A stretch of DNA of 64,000 nucleotides from Kribbella steppae (GCF_004342025.1 NZ_SLWN01000002.1:310001-374000); one strand, 5' to 3'. Shown: positions 7,593 to 15,910, counted from the first letter of the stretch. Numbers and translations are program-made. Notes: generated by a model from the sequence alone, not told the origin.

Positions 7593-9782
7593 TCAACCGA
7601 CGGGGGTCAGCTCGCGCTCCTCCTCGCGCGGGGCAGGCGGGGCCGCGTGCTTGGCCTGCTTGCCACGGAGCCACTTCGGCGCCCACCAGTTGGCATCACC
7701 CAGCAGGGTCATGATGCTCGGCAGGACGACCGCCCGGATGATCGTCGCGTCGATCAGGATCGCGACCGCCAGGCCGACACCCAACTGCTTCATGTCCAGG
7801 GTGCTCAGCGTGGCGAAGACCGCGAAGACACCGATCATGACCGCGGCCGCGCTGGTGACCACACCCGCCGAGCCGGTGATGCCTTCGGCAACGGCCTGCT
7901 TGGTCGGTACGCCGCGGAGCACCGCCTCGCGGATCCGGCTGACGACGAACACGTGGTAGTCCATCGACAGACCGAACAGCACCACGAAGAGGAACAGCGG
8001 CAACCAGGAGACCACCGCACCGTTCGATCGGAAGTCGAGAATCCCCTCGGCCCAGGTGTTCTGGAAGACCGCCGTGACCACTCCGTACGCCGCTCCCGCG
8101 CTCAGCATGTTCAGGAAGATCGCGGTGAGCGCGACCACCACGGACCGGAACGTCACCATCATCACGATCATCGTCAGCAGCAGCACGAACCCGATCACCA
8201 GCGGCAGCTTCGCCTTCGTGTGAGCCGCGTAGTCGACGTCCGCGGCCACGAAGCCACCGACGGCGTACTCGGCTCCCGGCACCTTGCCCACGGTCTCCGG
8301 CATCAGTTCCGAGCGAAGCTTGGTCAGTGAATCGCGTGCCTCCTGGCTTCCACCCTCGTACGGCGTGGCGACCTCGAGCACCGTCACCGTGCCGTCCTGG
8401 GAGATGCGCGGCTCCTCCAGCCCGTCCTGCGCGAACAGCTTGTCGCTCTGCGTCCGCTTGACCAGGTCGGCCAAAGCGGCCTTGACCGCCGGCTGCTCGT
8501 TGGCCGGGGCGCGTACGGCGACCTCGTGGCTGGTGCCCGTGCTCGGGAACGCTGCGGTGAGCCGGTCGTACGCCTTCATCACCGCGGTGTCGCGCGGCAG
8601 GTCCTCGGTGCCCGGGAACTTCAGCGTCATCCCCAGCGCCGGCGACGCGACCGCGAGCAGCGCGGTGACCGAGACCAGCAGCGTGGCAACCGGGTGCTTC
8701 AGCGCCGGCTTCAGCATGGCCGGCCAGAACCGCGGCTTCGCCTTGCTCGCAGTCAGCCGCCAGAGGAACGGGATCCGCGGACGGTCCACCCAGCGACCGA
8801 GCTTCGCGAGTACGGCGGGGAGCACGGTCAGCGAGCCGATGACGGCCACCGCGACGACCAGGATCGAGCCGACCGCGAAGGACGAGAACACCGCGTCACG
8901 GGCCAGGAACAACCCGGCCATCGAGATGATCACCGCAACACCGGAGACGACGACGGCGTGACCTGAGGTGGCCGCGGCGATCTCGACCGCGTCGACGTGA
9001 CCGCGGCCCTTGGCGCGTTCCTCCCGTTCGCGGCGGAGGTAGAAGAGCGAGTAGTCGACGCCGACCGCCATACCGATCAGCAGGATCACGCTGTTCACCG
9101 CGTCGACCGCGGGAACCAACTGCGAGGCCGCTGCGGAGAGACCGATCGCGGCGGCGACCGCGGACAGCGCGAGCACCAACGGCACCGAGGCCGCGATGAG
9201 TGCGCCGAATGCGACTAAGAGGATCGCCAGTGTCACCGGCAGGCTGAACATCTCCGCGCGCTTGAAGTCCTTGCCGAGCGTCTCGTCCAGAGCCTTGCCG
9301 ATGGACAGGCCGCCGACCTCCTCGATCCGGAGGTCCGGATACTGCTGCTGGACCTGGGCGGTGGTGTCGAGCAGCGGCTGTACGCGATTGTCATCGGTGC
9401 CGTCCTTCAGGGTGACCCTGACGATCAGGGCGTCTTTGTTCGGCGAGGGCATCGGCTGAGCGACCTCCGCGACCCCACCGAGGGCGCGCATCCGCTCGAT
9501 CACCACGCCGGCCGCCTTGGCCGCCTCGGCCTGGTCGAGTGACCCGGACGGTGCGGTGATCAGCACGCTCTCCACATCCGGGTCGGCGAAGTTGCCGGAC
9601 TTGACGATGTCGTCCGCCCGGGTCACCTCGCCGATGTCGCCTTCTCCGTCGGACTCCTTGGTGCCGGTCGCGGAGCCGAGTGCGAAGCAGGCGATCACGA
9701 GGACCACCCACATCGCGATCGCCCGCCACGGATGGGTGGCACTCCAGCGCGCCGCCCGAACCGTGATCTGTCCCCTGGCCAT
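7593..9782 (-). CDS. MMPL-family (RND) membrane transporter
   Basis: A 729-residue RND-superfamily exporter with the duplicated layout of MMPL proteins: helix 1, a large extracytoplasmic domain (about residues 40-170), helices 2-6, a second outer domain and helices 7-12. The proton-relay motifs are visible: GVDYSLF in helix 4 and GLSMDYHVF in helix 10. Such proteins export lipids or hydrophobic compounds; in mycobacteria they export cell-wall lipids. The ATG at 9782 has an AGGA about 8 bases upstream; an extra 18 residues from 9836 are possible but read as GC-rich junk. No adjacent TetR or MmpS gene is seen. Substrate unknown. Confidence 0.86.
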   Translation of the reverse strand: MARGQITVRAARWSATHPWRAIAMWVVLVIACFALGSATGTKESDGEGDIGEVTRADDIVKSGNFADPDVESVLITAPSGSLDQAEAAKAAGVVIERMRALGGVAEVAQPMPSPNKDALIVRVTLKDGTDDNRVQPLLDTTAQVQQQYPDLRIEEVGGLSIGKALDETLGKDFKRAEMFSLPVTLAILLVAFGALIAASVPLVLALSAVAAAIGLSAAASQLVPAVDAVNSVILLIGMAVGVDYSLFYLRREREERAKGRGHVDAVEIAAATSGHAVVVSGVAVIISMAGLFLARDAVFSSFAVGSILVVAVAVIGSLTVLPAVLAKLGRWVDRPRIPFLWRLTASKAKPRFWPAMLKPALKHPVATLLVSVTALLAVASPALGMTLKFPGTEDLPRDTAVMKAYDRLTAAFPSTGTSHEVAVRAPANEQPAVKAALADLVKRTQSDKLFAQDGLEEPRISQDGTVTVLEVATPYEGGSQEARDSLTKLRSELMPETVGKVPGAEYAVGGFVAADVDYAAHTKAKLPLVIGFVLLLTMIVMMVTFRSVVVALTAIFLNMLSAGAAYGVVTAVFQNTWAEGILDFRSNGAVVSWLPLFLFVVLFGLSMDYHVFVVSRIREAVLRGVPTKQAVAEGITGSAGVVTSAAAVMIGVFAVFATLSTLDMKQLGVGLAVAILIDATIIRAVVLPSIMTLLGDANWWAPKWLRGKQAKHAAPPAPREEERELTPVG

Positions 9783-9942
9783 ATCGTTCCTGCCCCTCTG
9801 CGCCCCTCCGGCGCCCCACCCAGCGCTGCCTGGCACGGCACTGGCTACGGCTCAAAAGCCTCGTCGCTGGAGGGTGGTCGCCACCATGCAGGAAGCCACC
9901 GACTTCACCCTGAGGAGAACCCCACCCCTCCCCTGCGGCTTT

Positions 9943-9964
9943 CCTCACCCGGCTGAGGGTGAGG
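9943..9964. terminator. Hairpin in the gap between metallopeptidase and MMPL gene
   Basis: Stem CCTCACCC and GGGTGAGG with a 6-base loop. It lies about 130 bases past the metallopeptidase stop on the minus strand. The whole gap (9783-10091) holds only this hairpin, GC-rich sequence and presumably the MMPL promoter. Confidence 0.4.
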
Positions 9965-10091
9965 CCGGGGCTTGCTGCCACAGCGTGAGCGAACGGGTGC
10001 GGGTAGCGCCCATACACGGGGCGCGCAGGCGGCGCGGCAGGTGCGGGAGGTGCCGGTGCGGAGGGTGCGGGCGCCGGGGTACGGGCCGGGG

Positions 10092-10628
10092 TTAGAAGTC
10101 CTCGAGGTTGAGGGAGGAGGCGGCGGAGATGCCCTCCAGATAGCCCTCTGCGCGTTCGGCTTTGGGGTAGCGGTGGACCAGGGCCCAGAAGGCGGCGTTG
10201 TGGGCCGGCTCGACCAGGTGGGCCAGCTCGTGGATGAGCACATAGTCGACCACCCAGGCGGGCATCGACTGCAAACGAGTCGACAACCGGATCGATCGGT
10301 CCGCCGGAGTGCACGATCCCCACCGTCTGTTTTGGTTCGAAACCCACCTGACTGACGCAGGTTCGGGCACTTCGGGGAGGTGGCGACACGCGAGTTCGTG
10401 TGCTCTGGCCAACAATTTTTCGTCCGACACGCGGGATCGGCTGCGCTGCTTCTCCAGTCGCGCCAGCATTGTCTCGACCCAGCGCGCCTCCTCCGTGGCA
10501 GACAGCCGGTCGGGCATCAGCACGACCACCCGCTCGCCGTCCCGGTAGGCGCTGACGGTCCGCTTGCGCCGCTTGCTGCGACGGATATCCACATACGGAG
10601 GGATCGGGCGCGGTGGGGAGTCGGCCAT
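10092..10628 (-). CDS. YgjP-like (M48-type) zinc metallopeptidase
   Basis: A 178-residue soluble protein with the zinc-protease motif His133-Glu-Leu-Ala-His137 followed by His143, and the upstream RRWGSC at residues 101-106 that is characteristic of the YgjP/DUF45 family. There is no signal peptide, so it acts in the cytoplasm. The family fold resembles minigluzincins; the physiological substrate is unknown, and in some bacteria it pairs with type I restriction genes, none of which are here. The N-terminal VDIRRSKRRKRTVSAYRDGERVVV is the usual beta-rich segment. ATG 10628 is the natural start. Its upstream region carries several DnaA-box-like sites. Confidence 0.82.
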   Translation of the reverse strand: MADSPPRPIPPYVDIRRSKRRKRTVSAYRDGERVVVLMPDRLSATEEARWVETMLARLEKQRSRSRVSDEKLLARAHELACRHLPEVPEPASVRWVSNQNRRWGSCTPADRSIRLSTRLQSMPAWVVDYVLIHELAHLVEPAHNAAFWALVHRYPKAERAEGYLEGISAASSLNLEDF

Positions 10629-10801
10629 GGGTCAAAAATGTACCCCCCGAATCCGACAACTTTCTTCCGTCCACATCCTGTGCATCGACGTTTCCGCAGG
10701 TCAGACGCCAGATCTTGGGTCGCTGGATTCCGGTTGTTCACATCATGTTCCCCCGCCTGTCCACAGTGACCGGCGGCGCGCCCCACAGGTTGCACACAGG
10801 G

Positions 10802-10810
10802 TTATCCACA
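10802..10810 (+). promoter_or_regulatory. Perfect DnaA box with neighbouring near-matches
   Basis: TTATCCACA at 10802-10810. A reverse-strand TTGTCCAC lies a few bases downstream and CTGTCCACA about 50 bases upstream. The cluster sits in the gap upstream of the metallopeptidase. It is not oriC, since dnaA and dnaN are absent. Confidence 0.5.
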
Positions 10811-10864
10811 GGGGTGGACAACGGGCCCTTGCCTGCGCCGCCCGCGCCTCTTAGCGTCGACGTC

Positions 10865-10943
10865 AGCAGGCTCCCGGATCGCCTCCGGGGCCGTTCGGAG
10901 GGGAAGCCGAGCGGTTCCGAAGGCGGATACCCGGGAGCCTGCT
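10865..10943. other. Long imperfect hairpin, candidate structured RNA element
   Basis: A perfect 13-base outer stem (AGCAGGCTCCCGG with CCGGGAGCCTGCT) is extended inward by about 8 more pairs with small bulges. A second perfect 10-bp repeat, CTGCCGTAGG at 11031 with CCTACGGCAG at 11065, follows. The 522-base gap 10629-11150 contains no gene. A small RNA or cis-acting leader is possible, but no known RNA family is recognised. Confidence 0.4.
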
Positions 10944-11014
10944 CTGTGTGACCAGACAGTGCGGAAAGGGCTTTCCTCGGGGAGACCCAGCGGCGCGCTG
11001 GCCGGGCGGTGCGC

Positions 11015-11042
11015 TTGAGCGTGCGCCTGGCTGCCGTAGGGT
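11015..11042 (+). promoter_or_regulatory. Candidate promoter for the DUF5679 gene
   Basis: TTGAGC, a 16-base spacer, then TAGGGT, giving an expected start near 11049 and a leader of about 100 bases containing a 10-bp hairpin. It matches the actinobacterial housekeeping pattern only loosely. Confidence 0.4.
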
Positions 11043-11150
11043 GAATCCCGACTGGGCCGAACGGCCTACGGCAGGACGGTCTGCCGTTAGCATCCACGAC
11101 AACCTGGGGCGAGAACCCGGGCTGGTATTCAGAGCAAGGAGAGGGCCCTC

Positions 11151-11309
11151 ATGGCAGAGACCTGGAGCGGCGAGTTCTACTGCGTCAAGTGCAAGGCCAA
11201 GCGCACCGCCGACGGCGAGGTCAAGGTCAACGACAAGGGCACGCGCATGGCCAAGGCCAAGTGCCCCGAGTGCGGTACGAACCTGAACCGGATCCTCGGC
11301 AAGGCCTGA
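11151..11309 (+). CDS. DUF5679 small zinc-ribbon protein
   Basis: A 52-residue protein with two CxxC knuckles, Cys11/Cys14 (YCVKCK) and Cys38/Cys41 (KCPECG), typical of the DUF5679 family of very small actinobacterial proteins. Basic residues lie between the knuckles (GTRMAKAK), so nucleic-acid or ribosome binding is possible, but the function is unknown. AAGGAG precedes the ATG by about 9 bases. A strong terminator follows 14 bases after the stop, so it is probably a single-gene transcript, likely well expressed. It precedes the AarF kinase. Confidence 0.82.
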   Translation: MAETWSGEFYCVKCKAKRTADGEVKVNDKGTRMAKAKCPECGTNLNRILGKA

Positions 11310-11323
11310 CGCACCAAGTCGTG

Positions 11324-11359
11324 GGGCGGTGTTCGGCACACGTGTGCCGGACACCGCCC
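11324..11359. terminator. Strong terminator after DUF5679
   Basis: An approximately 17-bp stem (GGGCGGTGT.CGGCACAC with its complement, one G-T wobble) with almost no loop, followed by a mildly T-rich TTCGTCGTT on the plus strand. Confidence 0.8.
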
Positions 11360-11575
11360 TTCGTCGTTCCGCACCCTCCGTGAGCCGGCCTGACGGCCGG
11401 GCTCGGAGCAACGGACGTGCGGGCGAGTCAGGGGCCGGGAGACGCGAGGGATCCCCCGGCGAGGACGCAAAGGCTGGCCGGCTGCCGTCCACAGCCGGTG
11501 GTACGGCGTACGCCGTACACGACATGCCGGTGCCCCGACGGGGCTCCGGCTTGGGCGACCCGACAGAATGGGGGG

Positions 11576-12889
11576 GTGTCGGACCTTCCCCGTAAAGCGC
11601 TGAGCCGGACCGCGAAGCTCGCCAGCCTGCCGCTCGGTGCCGCCGGCCGGGCGACGGTCGGGCTCGGCAAGCGGATCGGCGGTGCGCCGGCCGAGACCGT
11701 GATGGCGGAGTTCCAGCGCCGGACCGCCGACCAGTTGTTCGCCGTCCTGGGTGAGCTCAAGGGCGGCGCGATGAAGTTCGGGCAGATGCTCAGCCTGATG
11801 GAGTCCGCGATGCCGGAGGAGCTCGCGGCGCCGTACCGGGCGACCCTGACCAAGCTGCAGGACTCCGCCCCGCCGATGCCGGCCTCGACCGTGCACACGA
11901 TCCTGTCGCGGGAGCTGGGCAGGCGCTGGCGGGACCGGTTCGAGGAGTTCGACGACCTGCCCGCGGCCGCCGCCTCGATCGGCCAGGTGCATCGCGGCAC
12001 GCTGAAGGACGGCCGCGAGGTCGCGATCAAGCTGCAGTATCCGGGCGCCGCCGAGGCGCTGCGCGCGGACCTGCGCCAGCTCGGCCGGTTCGCCCGGACC
12101 TTCGGCACGCTGGTCCCCGGGCTCGACATGAAGCCACTCGTCACCGAGTTGCAGGAGCGGATCGGCGAGGAGCTCGACTACGACCGCGAGGCACAGGCGC
12201 AGCAGCAGTACGCCGACGCCTTCAAGGGCCACCCGGAGTTCGTCGTCCCCCGGGTCATCAAGCACTCCCCGAGCGTCATCGTGTCGGAGTGGATCGAGGG
12301 CCGGCCGCTGTCGTCGTTCATCACCGACGGCACCAAGCAGGAGCGGGACGAGATCGGGCTGAAGTACGTCCGGTTCATGTTCAGCGGGCCGAGGCTGGCC
12401 GGGCTGCTGCACTCCGACCCGCATCCGGGGAACTTCCGGGTGATGCCGGACGGACGCCTCGGCGTGGTCGACTTCGGGCTCTGCGCGCGGCTGCCGGACG
12501 GGCTGCCGCCCGCGATCGGGCGGCTGCTGACCATCTCGCTCGAGGGCGACGGGATCGCGGTCCGCGACGGGCTCCGGGACGAAGGGTTCATCAAGCCGCG
12601 GATGGAGATCGACCCGGAGCAACTGATGGACTACCTGGCGCCGTTCGCGGAGCCGGCCCGGGCGGAGATGTTCCAGTTCAGCCGCGCCTGGATGCGGGCC
12701 CAGGCGAACCGCACCGGTGACTTCCGCTCGCCGCACGCGTCGCTGGCGCTGAAGCTCAATCTGCCACCGTCGTACCTGCTCATCCACCGCGTCTGGATCG
12801 GCGGCATCGCCGTACTCTCCCAGCTCGAGGCGGAGGCACCGTTCAGCTCCGTCCTGGACGAGTTCCTACCCGGCTTCACCCGCGTCTGA
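11576..12889 (+). CDS. AarF/ABC1/UbiB-family atypical kinase
   Basis: A 437-residue protein of the ABC1/ADCK/UbiB kinase-like family. Its hallmarks are visible: the N-terminal KFGQMLS (KxGQ motif, residues 67-73), the Lys of VAIKLQYPG, SDPHPGNF in the catalytic loop and VVDFGL as the DFG segment. Members influence quinone or isoprenoid lipid metabolism as ATPases. In mycobacteria the orthologous ABC1 gene flanks whiB7 and uvrD2, as here. I use the GTG at 11576; upstream in-frame codons are GC-rich noise, and the ATG at 11568 is out of frame. The ribosome site is poor. Its last 24 bases overlap the convergent exporter. Confidence 0.85.
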   Translation: MSDLPRKALSRTAKLASLPLGAAGRATVGLGKRIGGAPAETVMAEFQRRTADQLFAVLGELKGGAMKFGQMLSLMESAMPEELAAPYRATLTKLQDSAPPMPASTVHTILSRELGRRWRDRFEEFDDLPAAAASIGQVHRGTLKDGREVAIKLQYPGAAEALRADLRQLGRFARTFGTLVPGLDMKPLVTELQERIGEELDYDREAQAQQQYADAFKGHPEFVVPRVIKHSPSVIVSEWIEGRPLSSFITDGTKQERDEIGLKYVRFMFSGPRLAGLLHSDPHPGNFRVMPDGRLGVVDFGLCARLPDGLPPAIGRLLTISLEGDGIAVRDGLRDEGFIKPRMEIDPEQLMDYLAPFAEPARAEMFQFSRAWMRAQANRTGDFRSPHASLALKLNLPPSYLLIHRVWIGGIAVLSQLEAEAPFSSVLDEFLPGFTRV

Positions 12890-14386
12890 GCCCGCGTCTG
12901 GGCCCGAGCCGAAGCCCGCGCCTGAGTCCAAGGCCGGCTCAGAGCGGAGCGTGCGGGCCAGCAGGATGCTGCTCACCGTCAGAGCGACCACGGTGATCCC
13001 TGCAGCCACGTGAAGCCCGTCAGTGAATGCGTCGCGAGCTGCGTCCAGTACGGCGGCCGGCACCGCACCGCTGATGGCCTCCCCCAGTGAACTACCGCCC
13101 TGCCCGCCCATCTGGCTGCGGTACGTCGCGGTGACCACACTGCCCAGTACGGCGATGCCCAATGAGTACCCGAACTCGTTACCCGTCTGAGTCAGCGCAC
13201 CGGCCGCGCCGGCCTTCTCCGGCGGCACAGACCCGATCACCAGGTTGGTGCCCAGCGTGATCAGCGGCGCCGCGCCCAGGCACTGCACAGCGAAGGCGAC
13301 CACCAGTACGGCGGTAGACGTCGCCTGAGTCATCACAGCCATCCCGACGATCGTGAACGCCATGCCACCCGGGATCAGCACACCAGGACGGATCCGGCGG
13401 GCCAGCCGCGGTGCCAGCTGGAAGGCCACGGTCGAGGTGACCATGCCGGGCACCAGCGCGATGCCGGCGGTCAGCGGGGTCATCCCCTGCACGAGCTGGA
13501 AGTACTGCGCGACGAACACCATCACACCGCCCGACAGCATCGAGTACGTCATCATGCTGCCCAACATCACGCTGAAGGTCCGCCGGGAGAACAGCCGTAC
13601 GTCGACCAATGGGTCCGCGAGCCGACGCTGCCGACGTACGAAGACCCACCCGAACACCGCACCCACGGTCAGACCGCCGATGGCCGTCGTACTCACGCCA
13701 TGCGACGCCAACTGTTTGAGCCCGTGGATCGCCGGCAGGATCGCGACCAGCGACAGCACCACACTCGGTACGTCGAGCCGGCCCGCCTTCTCGTCGCGGT
13801 ACTCCGGCAGCAGGAACGGCCCGACCGCCAGCAGCACAGCCATCGCCGGTACGCCGATCAGGAACGCCGAGCCCCACCAGAAGTGGTCCAGCAGCACGCC
13901 ACCGGCGATCGGGCCGACAATCGCACCGACGGTGAAGCAGCCCGCCCACACGCCCAGCGCGGTCGCCCGCTGCCGTGCGTCCGGGAACAGCGTGGAGATC
14001 AGGGACAGCGTGCACGGCGCGATCGCCGCACCCGCGAGACCGAGCACAGCCCGGGCGCCGATCAGCATCTCGGGACTGGTCGAGTACGCCGCCACGACCG
14101 AAGCCACCCCGAAGACCGCAGCCGCGGCCAGCAGCAGGCGTCGCCGGCCGATCCGGTCACCCAGGTTGCCCATGGTGATCATCAGCCCGGCCACCATGAA
14201 CCCGTACACGTCCAGGATCCACAGCTGCTGGCTGCCGGTCGCACCGAGGGCCTCGGTCACCGCCGGGACCGCGAGCAGCATCACGAACAGGTCCAGCGAC
14301 ACCAGCAGCGTGGCGAGTGACAACACGGCCAGCCCGATCCACTGCCGCCGGCTGGTGGTCACGGCGGCGCTCTCGGTGACGGTCAT
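12866..14386 (-). CDS. DHA2-family 14-helix MFS exporter
   Basis: A 506-residue drug:H+ antiporter of the QacA/SmvA type. LVSLDLFVMLLAVPA lies in helix 1, LWILDVYGF in helix 2, GDRIGRRR in the following loop and RAVLGLAGA in helix 4. After the last helix there is a Gly/Asp/Ala-rich tail of about 25 residues. Such proteins expel cationic drugs and dyes. It is strikingly similar to the protein at 57026-58549, so the two are probably paralogs. No regulator gene lies next to it. It overlaps the AarF gene by 24 bases tail to tail, and a small zinc-ribbon gene lies just upstream on the same strand. Confidence 0.87.
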   Translation of the reverse strand: MTVTESAAVTTSRRQWIGLAVLSLATLLVSLDLFVMLLAVPAVTEALGATGSQQLWILDVYGFMVAGLMITMGNLGDRIGRRRLLLAAAAVFGVASVVAAYSTSPEMLIGARAVLGLAGAAIAPCTLSLISTLFPDARQRATALGVWAGCFTVGAIVGPIAGGVLLDHFWWGSAFLIGVPAMAVLLAVGPFLLPEYRDEKAGRLDVPSVVLSLVAILPAIHGLKQLASHGVSTTAIGGLTVGAVFGWVFVRRQRRLADPLVDVRLFSRRTFSVMLGSMMTYSMLSGGVMVFVAQYFQLVQGMTPLTAGIALVPGMVTSTVAFQLAPRLARRIRPGVLIPGGMAFTIVGMAVMTQATSTAVLVVAFAVQCLGAAPLITLGTNLVIGSVPPEKAGAAGALTQTGNEFGYSLGIAVLGSVVTATYRSQMGGQGGSSLGEAISGAVPAAVLDAARDAFTDGLHVAAGITVVALTVSSILLARTLRSEPALDSGAGFGSGPDAGSDAGEAG

Positions 14387-14471
14387 TGCTCCGGTCCTTC
14401 CGCTGGAGTATCTGCCTTCACTCCTGCGTCGGACGGATCACCGCCGGATCGACATCCGGTTCAGCTGTTTC

Positions 14472-14645
14472 TCACCAGTAGACGGGGTCCAGCCTCCCCT
14501 CGATGGCGCGGACGTTCTCCCGGGTGCAGCGGTCGCAGTACAGCAACTTCCGGCCGTTCTCCACCGAGGTCAGCCAGGTCAGCGGCACCTCTTCGGTCTC
14601 CGCCTGCTGACCACACAGCGAACAAGTAGCTCTGATCACGCGCAT
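14472..14645 (-). CDS. Small zinc-ribbon protein, unknown function
   Basis: A 57-residue protein with Cys8/Cys11 (CSLCG) and Cys37/Cys40 (CDRC), a treble-clef or ribbon-like pair of knuckles, ending in RLDPVYW. The ATG at 14645 is supported by GGAGGTG about 8 bases upstream; the longer reading frame to 14807 crosses the opposite-strand NUDIX relic. I do not recognise a named family. Similar short CxxC proteins are common in actinobacteria and often bind nucleic acid. It sits 86 bases upstream of the DHA2 exporter, same strand. Confidence 0.7.
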   Translation of the reverse strand: MRVIRATCSLCGQQAETEEVPLTWLTSVENGRKLLYCDRCTRENVRAIEGRLDPVYW

Positions 14646-14702
14646 CAGTGTGCACCTCCCCCCAAGCCGGTACCCCCGCGGCCCCGGCCCTAGGCTCCCA
14701 CC

Positions 14703-14968
14703 ATGCGCTGGGTGATCCACGGTGAGGAAGAGGCTTGGTCCAGTCCGTGGCTGAGCGTACGACGGCTGGACGTGGAGCAACCGGACGGCGACCGAGTCGA
14801 CTACCACGCGGTCCGGTTGAGCGACGTGGCCGCGGCCGTGGTGACCGACGCCTCGGCGTGGCCGACGTACCGGGGATGATCGCCCGGCACGAGATCCTCA
14901 GCGGCATCACCCTGCTCGGCCTCCAACAGACCCTGCTCACCTGGCCGCCCGCTCCCGGGAGCATATGA
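14703..14968 (+). pseudogene. NUDIX hydrolase relic with internal deletion
   Basis: From the ATG at 14703, frame 1 reads MRWVIHGEEEAWSSPWLSV and onward to about residue 48, which resembles the N terminus of NUDIX hydrolases. It stops at 14878 (TGA). Just before that stop, a second frame (+2) continues with ADVPGMIARHEILSG and TLLGLQQTLL to a TGA at 14968, matching the C-terminal helix of the same family. The NUDIX box itself (GX5EX7REUXEEXGU) is missing, so about 80-90 central residues have been deleted and the frame broken. It cannot encode an active enzyme. Confidence 0.68.
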
Positions 14969-14987
14969 AGGGTTCTCCCCTGAAGTA

Positions 14988-15050
14988 GCCCCTTCTCCCT
15001 CGGTATTTCGAGGGGAGAAGGGGCCATTTGAGGGGTTCTCCCCTCAAATG
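14988..15050. repeat. Two adjacent strong hairpins
   Basis: Hairpin A pairs 14988-15002 with 15009-15024 (about 15 bp, one bulge). Hairpin B pairs CATTTGAGGGG (15025-15035) perfectly with CCCCTCAAATG (15040-15050). GGTTCTCCCCT occurs twice (14971 and 15034), and GGCGCGCGGTTGA repeats just downstream. They lie after the NUDIX relic and may be terminators or remains of a small repeat element. Confidence 0.5.
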
Positions 15051-15133
15051 CGCCCGGGGCTGGGGCGCGCGGTTGAAGCCGGGGGCGGGGCGCGCGGTTG
15101 AGCGTGCCCGGCGGGGCGGGACCGGGCGTGGAC

Positions 15134-15165
15134 GAGGGGCGGCCTCCTGGTGGGGGCCGCCCCTC
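15134..15165. terminator. Hairpin terminator after the small Arg-rich gene
   Basis: A perfect 11-bp stem GAGGGGCGGCC with GGCCGCCCCTC. A second hairpin at 15196-15229 (13 bp, one wobble) lies nearer the stop of the minus-strand gene at 15250. Confidence 0.6.
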
Positions 15166-15249
15166 GGTGATTCAGCTGGTCAGGCTGTGAGCCCTGCCTG
15201 GCCGGTCCTCCTTGTCGGACCGGCCGGGCGGGGCTTGACTACTGGTGGA

Positions 15250-15435
15250 TCAGACCAGGCGGGCAAGCGCGAGGCGCGCGCGTGCGCTGGCCCTCTCCGC
15301 TCGCCTGCTGGCCCGCTCGGCCTGCTTCTGCGCACGCTCCATCTGGCGAGCGAGGCGGAAGCGCCGGTTCTGCTCTGCGTCGTTCAGTGTGGAACGACAA
15401 TGAGCACGAGCAAGATCTTCGTGAAGTAAATGCAT
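15250..15435 (-). CDS. Small basic helical protein, unknown function
   Basis: A 61-residue protein starting at the ATG at 15435, with AGGAG 7 bases upstream. The N-terminal MHLLHEDLARAHCR is followed by a continuous Arg/Ala/Gln-rich amphipathic helix (RLARQMERAQKQAERASRRAE broken only by small residues). Very similar short Arg/Ala-rich proteins are frequent and unannotated in actinobacteria. No enzymatic motif. It lies directly downstream of whiB7 on the same strand (63-base gap) and could be cotranscribed with it. Two hairpins follow its stop. Function unknown. Confidence 0.6.
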   Translation of the reverse strand: MHLLHEDLARAHCRSTLNDAEQNRRFRLARQMERAQKQAERASRRAERASARARLALARLV

Positions 15436-15498
15436 CTCAATTCTCCTGTGTGAAGTCTGGTTTCTCATGGTGTGCAGTCTCGTTTCGGATCTGGGTCG

Positions 15499-15786
15499 TC
15501 AGGCGGCAGTTACGGTGTCGCTCTTGCGGGGACGCCCACGGGGCCGCTTGCGCGGAACCACCACTCCTTGGACGAACAGCTCGCCGCCCCACACTCCCCA
15601 CGGCTCGGAACGCTCGAGCGCTCCGGCCAGGCACTCGGCCTTGAGCGGGCAGGTGGTGCAAAGAGACTTGGCATACTCGACGTCCGCCGGCGATTCGGCG
15701 AAGAAGAGTTCTGGCGCGTAGGACCGACAGGGCAGGTCCTGCGACGAGGCCACCTCGGTGAAGACATCGAGGAAGCTCACGCTCAT
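15499..15786 (-). CDS. whiB7: WhiB7-type iron-sulfur regulator
   Basis: A 95-residue WhiB protein. Cys20, Cys43, Cys46 and Cys52 form the 4Fe-4S cluster site, GVWGGE is the conserved beta-turn, and the C-terminal RPRGRPRK is the AT-hook that sets WhiB7/WblC apart from other WhiB proteins. WhiB7 binds the housekeeping sigma factor and AT-rich DNA upstream of -35 boxes to induce intrinsic antibiotic-resistance genes. The ATG at 15786 follows GGGAGGTGACC. The position beside uvrD2, mycoredoxin and the AarF kinase matches mycobacterial whiB7. Regulation is visible upstream: a WhiB7-like promoter, a 65-codon upstream ORF and an intrinsic terminator in the leader. Confidence 0.9.
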   Translation of the reverse strand: MSVSFLDVFTEVASSQDLPCRSYAPELFFAESPADVEYAKSLCTTCPLKAECLAGALERSEPWGVWGGELFVQGVVVPRKRPRGRPRKSDTVTAA

Positions 15787-15870
15787 TCCGGTCACCTCCC
15801 AGTGACTTTTAGGTGCTGATCTCTTGTCGTCGGTGACGGTCAACGGTTGATGACCGCCAAAATCAGGGAC

Positions 15871-15910
15871 AAACAAAAGGGCCGCGGGACCCTTTTCGGG
15901 TTCCGCGGCC
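15871..15910 (-). terminator. Intrinsic terminator (attenuator) in the whiB7 leader
   Basis: On the minus strand an 8-bp GC stem GGCCGCGG/CCGCGGCC with an inner CCC/GGG pairing and GAAA loop is followed by CTTTTGTTTG. It lies about 85 bases before the whiB7 start and 26 bases after the upstream ORF stop, so it can abort whiB7 transcription. Confidence 0.8.

Noticed and set aside
10741..10825. DnaA-box cluster as a replication origin
   Set aside because: Only one perfect box, no AT-rich unwinding stretch, and no dnaA, dnaN or parB nearby.
11177..12787. 536-codon minus-strand frame opposite the AarF kinase
   Set aside because: Kinase motifs are on the plus strand; the antisense frame has no recognisable domain.
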